NCBI RefSeq assembly: GCF_019799905.1
Contig: NZ_JABGCI010000001.1
Coordinates: 1,116,001-1,180,000 of the forward strand
From: Trujillonella endophytica
GTDB lineage: Bacteria > Actinomycetota > Actinomycetes > Mycobacteriales > Geodermatophilaceae
DNA length: 64,000 nucleotides
Reading direction: 5' to 3'
This document shows positions 56,053 to 63,947 of this stretch, piece after piece. Below the pieces are notes generated by a model. That model was not told where the DNA came from and did not search any database. It saw only the letters and a list, made by a program, of their open reading frames with translations. Position numbers and translations under genes: made by a program. Numbering within the stretch: position 1 is the first letter of the stretch; each line of letters begins with the position of its first letter.

Positions 56053-56201
56053 CACGGCGTAGCCGCCCCACTGGGGCTGGCCTCGCGCGGGGCGTTGCTG
56101 ACGAAGAGTCCATCGCCGCAGAACCCGCCCCGCACCCACGCGATCCCTTCTCCCTGTCGACCCCGGAAACAGACCGGGCGGGCAGGTGGACCGGGTCACC
56201 C

Positions 56202-56221
56202 CCTGCGCTGGTAGGCGCAGG
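56202..56221 (+). other. Hairpin in the rho leader
   Basis: CCTGCGC and GCGCAGG form a perfect 7-bp stem with loop TGGTAG, about 10 bases before the GGGAAGGA ribosome-binding site of rho. It could affect translation or be part of the autoregulated leader seen for rho genes in other bacteria. Confidence 0.4.
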
Positions 56222-56244
56222 TCACCGCAGGGAAGGACCTGTAC

Positions 56245-58491
56245 GTGAGCGAAACCACCGACCTCGTCGCCGCGCCCCAGGGTGCTGCCGACGAGGCATC
56301 TGCCGTTTCTGGGCAGGCGGGCCGATCCCGCCGCCGCGGCAGCGGCCTGTCGGGGATGCTGCTGCCCGAGCTGCAGCGCCTGGCGGCCGAACTGGGCATC
56401 TCCGGGACCGCCCGGATGCGCAAGGGCGACCTCGTCGCCGCCATCTCCGCCCGCCAGGTCGGCGGGGACGGCGCCGAGGGCGCCGGCAGTGACACCGACA
56501 GCACCCCGGCCGCCGGTGCCCGGGACGGCGTGCCGACCCCGCGCGGCGAGGCGGCCACCGCGGCTCCGCTCGAGGCCCCCGTCAGCGGCGGCGCCAACGG
56601 CGGTCCGCTGACCACCCCCGACGCCGACTCCGCGCCGGCCGAGGCCCCCGCCCAGCAGCCGCGCCGCCGTCGTGCGGCCAGCCGCCCGGCCGGCGCGCCG
56701 ACCGTCGAGGCGTCCGGCAGCGAGAGCCCGGTCGCCGAGACCGCCGCCGAGACCGCCGCGGAGCCCGCCGTCGCGAGCACGCCCTCGAGCGACGCCACCG
56801 ACGAGCGGACCGAGGACGAGCGCCCCGACGGCGAGCGTCCCGTCCGCAACCGGGACCGGGGTCGCACCCGGGACCGGGACGGCGCCGAGCGTGCGCCCCG
56901 CGACGGTGGCGAGCGCGCGGCCCGTGACGGCAACCGCGACGGTGCGGACCGTGCGCCGCGCCAGGGCACCCGTGACGGGAGCGAGCGCGCCGCCCGCGAC
57001 GGTGGTGAGCGCGCACCCCGTGAGAGCACCCGTGACGGGAGCGAGCGCGCCGCCCGCGACGGCGGTGAGCGCGCACCGCGCGAGAGCACCCGTGACGGGA
57101 GCGAGCGCGCGGCCCGCGACGGCAACCGCGGTCCCGACCGCGGTGACCGCAACGGGCGTCCGGACAACCGGACCGACGGCGACCGCACCGACGGGCGCGC
57201 CGACACCCGGGGCCCCCGCGACGCCCGCGACGACGAGGACGACGACGACTTCGAGGGCGGCCGCGGCCGCCGGGGCCGTCGCTACCGCGACCGCAACCGT
57301 CGCGGCGGGCGTGAGCGCTTCGACCAGCCGAACGAGCCGACCGTCAGCGAGGACGACGTCCTGCTGCCCGTGGCCGGCATCCTCGACGTGCTCGACAACT
57401 ACGCGTTCGTCCGCACCTCGGGCTACCTCACCGGCCCGAACGACGTCTACGTGTCGCTGTCGCAGGTGCGCCGGTACGGCCTGCGCCGCGGCGACGCCAT
57501 CACCGGCGCCGTCCGCCAGCCCCGTGAGGGCGAGCGCAAGGACAAGTACAACGCGCTGGTCCGGCTCGACACGGTCAACGGACTGGACCCCGAGCAGGCG
57601 CGTCAGCGTCCGGAGTTCACCAAGCTGACCCCGCTGTACCCGCAGGAGCGGCTGCGGCTGGAGACCGAGCCGCAGCAGCTGACGACCCGGGTCATCGACC
57701 TGGTCATGCCGATCGGCAAGGGCCAGCGCGCCCTCATCGTCAGCCCGCCCAAGGCCGGCAAGACGATGGTGCTGCAGGCGATCGCCAACGCGATCACGAC
57801 GAACAACCCCGAGTGCCACCTCATGGTCGTCCTCGTCGACGAGCGGCCCGAGGAGGTCACCGACATGCAGCGGTCGGTGAAGGGCGAGGTCATCGCCTCG
57901 ACCTTCGACCGCCCGCCGGCCGACCACACCACGGTCGCCGAGCTGTCGATCGAGCGGGCCAAGCGCCTGGTCGAGATGGGCCACGACGTCGTCGTCCTGC
58001 TGGACTCGATCACCCGGCTGGGCCGCGCCTACAACCTGGCGGCCCCCGCCAGCGGGCGCATCCTCTCCGGTGGTGTCGACTCCACGGCGCTGTACCCGCC
58101 CAAGCGCTTCCTCGGCGCCGCCCGCAACATCGAGAACGGCGGCTCGCTGACGATCATCGCCTCGGCGCTGGTCGAGACCGGGTCGACGATGGACACGGTC
58201 ATCTTCGAGGAGTTCAAGGGCACCGGTAACGCGGAGATCAAGCTCGACCGCCGCCTGGCGGACAAGCGCGTCTTCCCCGCGGTCGACGTCAACGCCTCGG
58301 GCACCCGCAAGGAGGAGATCCTCCTGGCCCCCGACGAGCTGGCGATCACCATCAAGCTGCGCCGCGTGCTCGGCGCTCTGGAGCCGCAGCAGGCGCTGGA
58401 GCTGCTGGTCGACAAGCTGCGCAAGACGCGCAACAACATCGAGTTCCTGATGCAGATCCAGAAGACGACGCTGGGCCCCGGCGGCGACTGA
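56245..58491 (+). CDS. rho: Transcription termination factor Rho with large Arg/Asp/Gly-rich insert
   Basis: A 748-residue hexameric helicase, far longer than the ~420 residues of E. coli Rho. Residues ~34-70 are the Rho_N domain ([17 protein letters not shown]). Residues ~75-365 are a low-complexity insert that ends in a run rich in ARDG, ERAPR and RGRRGR. The RNA-binding OB domain starts near 371 ([20 protein letters not shown]), followed by Walker A ([12 protein letters not shown]), Walker B and the Q/R loops ([30 protein letters not shown]). Such inserts occur in actinobacterial Rho and raise RNA affinity. A long leader precedes GTG 56245. Confidence 0.97.
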   Translation: MSETTDLVAAPQGAADEASAVSGQAGRSRRRGSGLSGMLLPELQRLAAELGISGTARMRKGDLVAAISARQVGGDGAEGAGSDTDSTPAAGARDGVPTPRGEAATAAPLEAPVSGGANGGPLTTPDADSAPAEAPAQQPRRRRAASRPAGAPTVEASGSESPVAETAAETAAEPAVASTPSSDATDERTEDERPDGERPVRNRDRGRTRDRDGAERAPRDGGERAARDGNRDGADRAPRQGTRDGSERAARDGGERAPRESTRDGSERAARDGGERAPRESTRDGSERAARDGNRGPDRGDRNGRPDNRTDGDRTDGRADTRGPRDARDDEDDDDFEGGRGRRGRRYRDRNRRGGRERFDQPNEPTVSEDDVLLPVAGILDVLDNYAFVRTSGYLTGPNDVYVSLSQVRRYGLRRGDAITGAVRQPREGERKDKYNALVRLDTVNGLDPEQARQRPEFTKLTPLYPQERLRLETEPQQLTTRVIDLVMPIGKGQRALIVSPPKAGKTMVLQAIANAITTNNPECHLMVVLVDERPEEVTDMQRSVKGEVIASTFDRPPADHTTVAELSIERAKRLVEMGHDVVVLLDSITRLGRAYNLAAPASGRILSGGVDSTALYPPKRFLGAARNIENGGSLTIIASALVETGSTMDTVIFEEFKGTGNAEIKLDRRLADKRVFPAVDVNASGTRKEEILLAPDELAITIKLRRVLGALEPQQALELLVDKLRKTRNNIEFLMQIQKTTLGPGGD
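56971..57122 (+). repeat. 60-bp tandem repeat inside rho
   Basis: Units starting CGTGACGGGAGCGAGCGCGC begin at 56971, 57031 and 57091, the third being partial. They encode 20-residue blocks starting [16 protein letters not shown] in the Rho insert. The copies differ at only a few bases, so duplication looks recent. Confidence 0.88.
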
Positions 58492-58558
58492 CCACCCGCG
58501 CGCCGGGCGAGCTCACCGATCGGGGATACTCGACGGTCGAGTCCCGCCCGGCGCGCCT

Positions 58559-58584
58559 GGAATGCCGCACCGGTAGGCGGCGTT
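58559..58584 (+). promoter_or_regulatory. Sigma-R-type promoter upstream of rpmE
   Basis: GGAAT (58559-58563), 18 bases, GTT (58582-58584). This matches the sigma-R consensus except for the first G. The start point would be about 30 bases before the rpmE ATG. rpmE is a known SigR target in Streptomyces. A GATACT at 58525-58530 may be a second, housekeeping -10. Confidence 0.6.
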
Positions 58585-58624
58585 CACGACTACAGCACCG
58601 ACACCTGCGGAAGAGGTCCACGGC

Positions 58625-58858
58625 ATGAAGCCCGGCATCCACCCCGAGTACCACACCACCACGGTGACCTGTGGTTGCGGGAACACCTTCACCACGAAGA
58701 GCACCGTCGCCAGCGGTCAGCTGACCGTCGAGACCTGCTCCGCGTGCCACCCGTTCTACACGGGCAAGCAGCGCATCCTCGACACCGGCGGCCGCGTGGC
58801 CCGGTTCGAGAAGCGCTTCGGCAAGCGCGCGGACTCGAAGGTCCCCGCCGGCGAGTAG
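58625..58858 (+). CDS. rpmE: 50S ribosomal protein bL31 (zinc type)
   Basis: A 77-residue protein starting [12 protein letters not shown]. The zinc ligands Cys16, Cys18, Cys38 and Cys41 (TCGCGN and [12 protein letters not shown]) are intact, so this is the C+ paralogue. The gene order rho-rpmE-prfA-prmC is conserved. It has its own promoters and a very strong terminator. Confidence 0.97.
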   Translation: MKPGIHPEYHTTTVTCGCGNTFTTKSTVASGQLTVETCSACHPFYTGKQRILDTGGRVARFEKRFGKRADSKVPAGE

Positions 58859-58865
58859 CACGTCC

Positions 58866-58912
58866 GACGGCGCCCGCCCCCACCCCGCGAGGGGCCGGGG
58901 GCGGGCGCCGTC
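58866..58912 (+). terminator. Strong hairpin terminator after rpmE
   Basis: A perfect 16-bp stem (GACGGCGCCCGCCCCC with its complement) encloses a second stem CCCC/GGGG closed by a GCGA tetraloop. It starts 8 bases after the rpmE stop and separates rpmE from prfA. Confidence 0.85.
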
Positions 58913-58977
58913 GTCGTGTCCGCACCCGCCCGCCTCGGGCGACGTCCCGAGTCGCACCCCGCTGAGAGGCCCTCGCG

Positions 58978-60054
58978 ATGAGCACGACCGACGCCGGCAC
59001 CGACCGGCTGAGCGGGCTGCTCGACGAGCACGCCGCGCTGGAGCTGGAGCTCGCCGACCCCGCGGTGCACACCGACACCGGGCGTGCCCGCCGGCTGGGG
59101 CGGCGCTACGCCCAGCTCGCCCCGGTGGTCGAGACCGCCCGCGCGCTGGACCAGGCGCGCGACGACCTGGCCGCCGCCCGTGAGCTCGGCGCCGAGGACG
59201 CCTCGTTCCGCGCCGAGGCGCTGACCATCGAGGCGCAGATCGAGGAGCTGTCCGGCCGGCTGCGCGAGCTGCTGCTGCCCAAGGACCCCGACGACGACAA
59301 GGACGTCATCCTCGAGATCAAGGCGGGGGAGGGCGGTGCGGAGTCCGCGCTGTTCGCCGGTGACCTGCTGCGCATGTACCTGCGGTACGCGGAGCGGCGT
59401 GGCTGGTCCGCCGAGGTCATCGACGCCGTCGACGCCGACCTCGGTGGCTACAAGGACGTGTCGGTCGCGGTGAAGTCCCGCACCGACGAGGGCATCTGGT
59501 CGCGACTGAAGTTCGAGGGCGGCGTGCACCGCGTCCAGCGCGTGCCGGTCACCGAGAGCCAGGGCCGCATCCACACCTCGGCCGCCGGCGTGCTGGTGCT
59601 GCCCGAGGCCGAGGAGGTCGACGTCACCGTCGACCCGAACGACCTGCGCATCGACGTCTTCCGGTCCTCGGGGCCGGGCGGGCAGAGCGTGAACACGACC
59701 GACTCGGCGGTGCGGATCACGCACCTGCCGACCGGCATCGTGGTGAGCTGCCAGAACGAGAAGAGCCAGCTGCAGAACAAGGAGTCCGCGCTGCGGATCC
59801 TGCGCGCCCGGATGCTGGCCGCTGCCCGCGAGGAGGCGGCCGCCGTCGCCAGCGACCAGCGCCGCAGCCAGGTGCGCACGATGGACCGCAGCGAGCGGAT
59901 CCGGACCTACAACTTCCCCGAGAACCGCATCGCCGACCACCGGGTCGGGTTCAAGGCGCACAACCTCGACGCGGTGCTCGACGGCGAGCTCGACCCGGTC
60001 ATCGACGCGCTGACCCAGGCGCACACCGCCGAGCTGCTGGCGGCCGGGTCCTAG
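58978..60054 (+). CDS. prfA: Peptide chain release factor 1
   Basis: A 358-residue class I release factor for UAA/UAG. The hydrolysis motif GGQ is in [17 protein letters not shown], and [18 protein letters not shown] includes the P-x-T-type stop-codon recognition segment (here [10 protein letters not shown]). The downstream gene prmC encodes the methyltransferase that modifies the GGQ glutamine; the gap is 5 bases. Confidence 0.97.
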   Translation: MSTTDAGTDRLSGLLDEHAALELELADPAVHTDTGRARRLGRRYAQLAPVVETARALDQARDDLAAARELGAEDASFRAEALTIEAQIEELSGRLRELLLPKDPDDDKDVILEIKAGEGGAESALFAGDLLRMYLRYAERRGWSAEVIDAVDADLGGYKDVSVAVKSRTDEGIWSRLKFEGGVHRVQRVPVTESQGRIHTSAAGVLVLPEAEEVDVTVDPNDLRIDVFRSSGPGGQSVNTTDSAVRITHLPTGIVVSCQNEKSQLQNKESALRILRARMLAAAREEAAAVASDQRRSQVRTMDRSERIRTYNFPENRIADHRVGFKAHNLDAVLDGELDPVIDALTQAHTAELLAAGS

Positions 60055-60059
60055 AGCCG

Positions 60060-60941
60060 GTGCCCTCGAGACACAGCACGCTGCTCGCCGACGCCGCCCG
60101 GCGGCTGGCCGAGGCCGGCGTCGAGTCCCCCCGCGTGGACGCCGAACTGCTGCTGGCCCACGTCACCGGCCGCACCCGCGCCGGCCTGATCACCCTCGAC
60201 GAGCTCGACGCCGGTGCCGCCGCCCGGTTCGCCGCCCTGCTCGACCAGCGCGCCGACCGGGTGCCGCTGCAGCACCTCACCGGCCGCGCGGCGTTCCGGC
60301 ACCTCGAGCTCGCCGTCGGCCCCGGCGTCTTCGTGCCCCGGCCGGAGACCGAGCAGCTCGTGGAGTGGGCGCTGGCGAGCCTCGCCGGCGTCCCGGAGCC
60401 GGTCGTGGTCGACCTCGGCACCGGCTCGGGCGCCATCGCGCTGTCGATCGCGCACGAGCACCCCGGGGCGCGCGTCACGGCGGTCGAGCGGGACCCCGAC
60501 GCGATCGAGTGGACCCGGCTCAACGCCGCGTCGCGGGCGGCCGCCGGCGACCGGCCGGTCGAGGTGCTCGCCGGCGACATGACCGACCCGCTCCTGCTGC
60601 GTGCCCTCGACGGCGGCGTCGACCTCGTCGTCTCCAACCCGCCCTACGTGCCCGACGGCGCCCTCGTGCCCCGCGAGGTCGCCGACCACGACCCGCCGAT
60701 GGCGCTGTGGGGCGGCCCGGACGGGCTCGACGTCGTCCGCGGCCTGCTCGGCACCGCCGCGCGCCTGCTGCGGCCCGGCGGCGGGCTGGGCATCGAGCAC
60801 GCCGACCTGCAGGGGACGGCGCTGCCGGCCCTGGTCCGCGCGCACGGCGGGTGGGACGACGTCGCCGACCACCCCGACCTCGCCGGCCGCCCGCGGTTCA
60901 CCACCGCCCGTCGGGCCCGCGGGGGCGCGGGGGGAGACTGA
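60060..60941 (+). CDS. prmC: Release factor glutamine methyltransferase
   Basis: A 293-residue SAM-dependent enzyme methylating the GGQ glutamine of RF1 and RF2. SAM is bound by VVDLGTGSGAIALSIA; the catalytic NPPY is in VVSNPPYVPDG; the N-terminal helical domain (RVDAELLLAHVTGRTR) recognises the factor. GTG 60060 lies 5 bases after prfA. It is part of the prfA-prmC-ywlC run. Confidence 0.96.
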   Translation: MPSRHSTLLADAARRLAEAGVESPRVDAELLLAHVTGRTRAGLITLDELDAGAAARFAALLDQRADRVPLQHLTGRAAFRHLELAVGPGVFVPRPETEQLVEWALASLAGVPEPVVVDLGTGSGAIALSIAHEHPGARVTAVERDPDAIEWTRLNAASRAAAGDRPVEVLAGDMTDPLLLRALDGGVDLVVSNPPYVPDGALVPREVADHDPPMALWGGPDGLDVVRGLLGTAARLLRPGGGLGIEHADLQGTALPALVRAHGGWDDVADHPDLAGRPRFTTARRARGGAGGD

Positions 60942-60947
60942 CCCCTC

Positions 60948-61589
60948 GTGGCCGACCTCTACGACTGCTCCGACCCCGACGCCCGCGCCGCCGGCCTGGA
61001 CGCCGCTGCCGCGGCGATCGGCCGTGGCGAGCTGGTGCTCCTGCCGACCGACACGGTCTACGGGGTCGCCGCCGACGCCTTCACCCCCGACGCCGTCACC
61101 CGGCTGCTGGCCGCCAAGAACCGCGGCCGTGCCATGCCGGTGCCGGTGCTGATCGGCGAGGCCTCCACCCTCGGCGGCCTCGTCGTGGACCTGCCCGCGG
61201 TCGCCAGCCGGCTGGCCGAGATGTTCTGGCCGGGCGGGCTGACGCTGGTCCTGGAGCACGCGCCGTCGCTGGCGTGGGACCTCGGGGACGCCGAGGGCAC
61301 CGTCGCCGTCCGGCTGCCCGACGACGAGATCGCCCGCGACCTGCTGCGCCGCACCGGCCCCCTCGCCGTCTCCAGCGCCAACCGCTCCGGCCGCCCGGCG
61401 GCCACCGACGCGGCCGCGGCGATCGCGCAGCTGGGCCAGCGTGCCGCGGTCGTCCTCGACGGCGGCCCGCGCACCGGCTCGTCGGCCAGCACGATCGTCG
61501 ACTGCACCGCGCCGACGCCACGGGTGCTGCGGGTCGGCGCCGTGGACGTCGACGCGCTGCGCGCCGTCGTCCCCGAGCTCGAGGACTGA
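60948..61589 (+). CDS. ywlC: L-threonylcarbamoyladenylate synthase (Sua5/YwlC/TsaC family)
   Basis: A 213-residue single-domain enzyme for the first step of the t6A tRNA modification. LPTDTVYGVAADAF, KNRGRAMPVPVLI, WPGGLTLVL and VSSANRSGRPAATD are the conserved nucleotide and threonine site. It lacks the extra C-terminal Sua5 domain. It is 6 bases after prmC; palindromic copy 7 follows its stop immediately. Confidence 0.94.
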   Translation: MADLYDCSDPDARAAGLDAAAAAIGRGELVLLPTDTVYGVAADAFTPDAVTRLLAAKNRGRAMPVPVLIGEASTLGGLVVDLPAVASRLAEMFWPGGLTLVLEHAPSLAWDLGDAEGTVAVRLPDDEIARDLLRRTGPLAVSSANRSGRPAATDAAAAIAQLGQRAAVVLDGGPRTGSSASTIVDCTAPTPRVLRVGAVDVDALRAVVPELED

Positions 61590-61653
61590 TCGAGGCCCCC
61601 CTGCCCCCACACTCGCGAGCTCGAGGCGGGCCGCTGCAGGAGGGCCGGGCTCG
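61590..61653 (+). repeat. Interspersed 3'-end palindromic element, copy 7
   Basis: Starts on the base after the ywlC stop. Arms TCGAGGCCCCCCTGC and GCAGGAGGGCCGGGCTCGA pair with a few bulges around the core CTCGCGAGCTCGAGGCGGG. It would separate the prfA-prmC-ywlC message from wecA. Confidence 0.8.
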
Positions 61654-61692
61654 ACGCCGGCGGTGTGAACCTCCGGCGCCGAGTCGGGGAGC

Positions 61693-61698
61693 TACCGT
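61693..61698 (+). promoter_or_regulatory. -10 element of wecA
   Basis: TACCGT, 38 bases before a short open frame and 95 bases before the wecA ATG. A start near 61705 would leave a leader containing the small ORF at 61736. Confidence 0.45.
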
Positions 61699-61735
61699 GG
61701 TCCCACCGACGTCGTCCAGCCCGGGAGATCCCCCG

Positions 61736-61789
61736 ATGCGCATCCCCGGCCGGGGCACTCCGCCAGCAGCGCCCCCGGGCGCCGGCTGA
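61736..61789 (+). CDS. Possible 17-residue leader ORF upstream of wecA
   Basis: ATG 61736 has a good GGGAGA site 7 bases upstream. It encodes MRIPGRGTPPAAPPGAG and stops at 61787-61789, 3 bases before the wecA ATG, which itself lacks a ribosome-binding site. Ribosomes ending here could start wecA. It may be a real coupling peptide or chance. Confidence 0.4.
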   Translation: MRIPGRGTPPAAPPGAG

Positions 61790-61792
61790 GCC

Positions 61793-63073
61793 ATGCGCGA
61801 ATACCTCGTCGTCCTCCTCACCGCCGGGCTGGTCACCTACCTCGCCACGCCGGTGGTGCGGATCGCCGCCATCCGGCTGCGGATGATGGCCGCGCCCCGC
61901 GAGCGGGACGTGCACGTCATCCCGACGCCGCGAGGCGGGGGAGTGGCGATGTACCTCGGCGTCGCGGCCGCGATCCTGGTCGCCACCCGGCTGCCCGCAC
62001 TGCAGCGCACCTTCGACGACTCCCAGACCGCGGCCGTCCTGGCGGCGGGTGGACTGATCTGCCTGCTCGGGGTGCTCGACGACAAGTTCGGCCTGGACGC
62101 GCTCACGAAGCTGACCGGCCAGATCGCCGCCGCCGGCGTCATGGTGCTGCTCGGGGTGCAGCTGTCGTTCGTCTTCCTGCCCGTCGCCGACCTGGGCACG
62201 ATCTCGCTGGGACCCGACGTCGGGGTCCCGCTGACCCTGCTGTTCACGGTGCTGACGGTCAACGCGCTGAACTTCATCGACGGGCTGGACGGGCTGGCCG
62301 CCGGCGTCTCCGCCATCGCCGCACTGGCCTTCTTCGCGTACAGCTACAACCTGGGCCTCACCGGGTACGACGACGTCGCGAGCGCCCCCGCCCTGATCAC
62401 CGCCGTGCTGGCCGGTGCGTGCCTCGGCTTCCTGCCGCACAACTTCAGCCCCGCCCGCATCTTCATGGGCGACTCCGGGTCGATGCTGGTCGGGCTGATG
62501 CTCTCGGCCGCGGCCGTGTCGGCGACCGGGAACGTGGACCCGCAGTCGTTCGACTCCGCCGCCAGCCTGCTGCCGCTGGCCCTGCCGCTGCTCGTGCCGA
62601 TCGCGGTCCTGTTCATCCCCTTCATCGACCTGGTCATGGCCGTGGTGCGGCGGACCCGGCGGGGCCGGTCGCCCTTCTCGCCGGACAAGATGCACCTGCA
62701 CCACCGGCTGCTGGCCATCGGCCACTCGCACCGGCGGGCGGTGCTGGTCATGTACTTCTGGGCCGCCCTGCTCTCCAGCGGCGCCGTGGCGCTGTCCATC
62801 ACCGGCGGCAAGGCCGAGCTGCTCGTCGCCATCGGTGCGCTGCTCGTGGTCGGGGTCGTCGTCGTGCTCGCCCCGCGCACCCGCCGGGCCGCGCGGGAGG
62901 CCCGCGCCGCCGACCTGCTCGCGCAGCGCCGGCGCAGCCGGGCGGCCCACCCGACCGCCCGGGCGGTGCGGTCCTCCGTCGGGGCCGCACCCGCCGCCGG
63001 GCCGGGGTCGGGGCCGGGATCCGCCCCGGTGCGCGCCCCGCGCGCGCCCGACGCCGAGCAGGTGGTCCGGTGA
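61793..63073 (+). CDS. wecA: Decaprenyl-phosphate GlcNAc-1-phosphate transferase (WecA/Rfe type)
   Basis: A 426-residue polytopic membrane enzyme that starts the arabinogalactan-type or teichoic linker by moving GlcNAc-1-phosphate to a polyprenyl phosphate. Catalytic aspartates are in GVLDDKFGLDALTK and NFIDGLDGLAAG; the nucleotide loop is ARIFMGDSGSMLVG; the HLHHRLLAIGHSHR histidines are typical. About eleven spans are expected. A long basic tail (~70 residues, rich in Ala, Arg and Pro) follows the last span. It holds the position of Rv1302 before the ATP synthase genes. Confidence 0.93.
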   Translation: MREYLVVLLTAGLVTYLATPVVRIAAIRLRMMAAPRERDVHVIPTPRGGGVAMYLGVAAAILVATRLPALQRTFDDSQTAAVLAAGGLICLLGVLDDKFGLDALTKLTGQIAAAGVMVLLGVQLSFVFLPVADLGTISLGPDVGVPLTLLFTVLTVNALNFIDGLDGLAAGVSAIAALAFFAYSYNLGLTGYDDVASAPALITAVLAGACLGFLPHNFSPARIFMGDSGSMLVGLMLSAAAVSATGNVDPQSFDSAASLLPLALPLLVPIAVLFIPFIDLVMAVVRRTRRGRSPFSPDKMHLHHRLLAIGHSHRRAVLVMYFWAALLSSGAVALSITGGKAELLVAIGALLVVGVVVVLAPRTRRAAREARAADLLAQRRRSRAAHPTARAVRSSVGAAPAAGPGSGPGSAPVRAPRAPDAEQVVR

Positions 63074-63501
63074 GCAGGATGCCCCGGGAGGACCCCGGCT
63101 GGGACCTGTCGTTCCTGCGCATCGGCACCCTGGCCACGCTCGCCGTCACCGCCGTCGCGGCGCCGGTCACCGGCCTGGTCGCCGGCTGGGACGACGCGGT
63201 CGGCGTGGTCGTCGGCGCCGCGGTGGTGACGGCGTTCTTCGTGTTCAGCGGCGTCGTCATCGCGTGGGCCGGCCGGATCAACGACGCCTTCACGCTGCCG
63301 GCGGCGCTGGGTGCCTTCTTCGTCAAGGCGCTGGTCCTGTTCGCCGTGCTCAACGCGCTGCCGGAGGACGGCTGGCTGGACCGGCTGACCCTGGCCTGGG
63401 CCGTCATCGTCGGCGCGCTGCTGTGGAGCGGCGTGCAGCTGCGCTGGGTGTGGACCCAGCCGCTGTACTACGTCCCGCCACCGCGCCCGCCCGGCGCCTG
63501 A
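63070..63501 (+). CDS. Four-span membrane protein preceding the ATP synthase operon
   Basis: A 143-residue protein at the position of Rv1303 in M. tuberculosis. Spans are visible at residues ~17-40 (LATLAVTAVAAPVTGLVAG), ~45-68, ~75-97 and ~108-125. The C-terminus PLYYVPPPRPPGA is proline-rich. It is similar in place and topology to AtpI-type proteins, but I see no sequence proof. GTGA overlap with wecA. Confidence 0.82.
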   Translation: MSRMPREDPGWDLSFLRIGTLATLAVTAVAAPVTGLVAGWDDAVGVVVGAAVVTAFFVFSGVVIAWAGRINDAFTLPAALGAFFVKALVLFAVLNALPEDGWLDRLTLAWAVIVGALLWSGVQLRWVWTQPLYYVPPPRPPGA

Positions 63502-63605
63502 CCGGGGTGCCCAGCCGGGCACTCGGCGGGCCCGTCGCGACACCCGTACGGGTGGTCCGGCCGGGCCCTCCGCCGCACCCCGGAAGGCCTGCGACACGCG
63601 GCTGA

Positions 63606-63611
63606 TAGTGT
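63606..63611 (+). promoter_or_regulatory. -10 element of the ATP synthase operon
   Basis: TAGTGT ends 9 bases before the ATG at 63621, so the atp message may be leaderless or nearly so. Confidence 0.5.
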
Positions 63612-63620
63612 CCGGGACCG

Positions 63621-63947
63621 ATGGCCGAGGACGACCCGACACCTGGGTCTGCACGGCCCCCGACTGCGAAGCCGACCAGCGGCGGCAGCGGTGCCGAGAC
63701 CGGATACGCGGTCATCGGGACGCTGATCTCCGGGATGGCCGTGTGGGGCGGGGCCGGGTGGCTGCTCGACCAGTGGCTGGACACGCGCGTGTTCTTCCCG
63801 GTCGGCATCATCCTCGGCATGGCGGTGGCGATCTACCTGGTCGTCGCCCGGTTCGGCGGCCTGCCCCAGCAATCGGGGCCGAATCGCACCAGCACCACCC
63901 AGGGCGGACGACGGAGCCGGCCCAGGACGCAGAAGGGACAACGGTGA
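63621..63947 (+). CDS. AtpZ/AtpI-family protein
   Basis: A 108-residue protein with a Pro/Thr-rich start, two spans (YAVIGTLISGMAVWGGAGWLL and FFPVGIILGMAVAIYLVVARF) and a basic tail (GGRRSRPRTQKGQR). Spacing and the WLLDQWLDT loop fit the AtpZ/AtpI group, which helps assemble the c-ring or carries magnesium/calcium. It overlaps atpB by 4 bases (GTGA). Confidence 0.85.
   Translation: MAEDDPTPGSARPPTAKPTSGGSGAETGYAVIGTLISGMAVWGGAGWLLDQWLDTRVFFPVGIILGMAVAIYLVVARFGGLPQQSGPNRTSTTQGGRRSRPRTQKGQR

Noticed and set aside
56971..57122. Possible CRISPR array
   Set aside because: The 60-base units are contiguous, have no spacers, stay in frame and lie inside rho.
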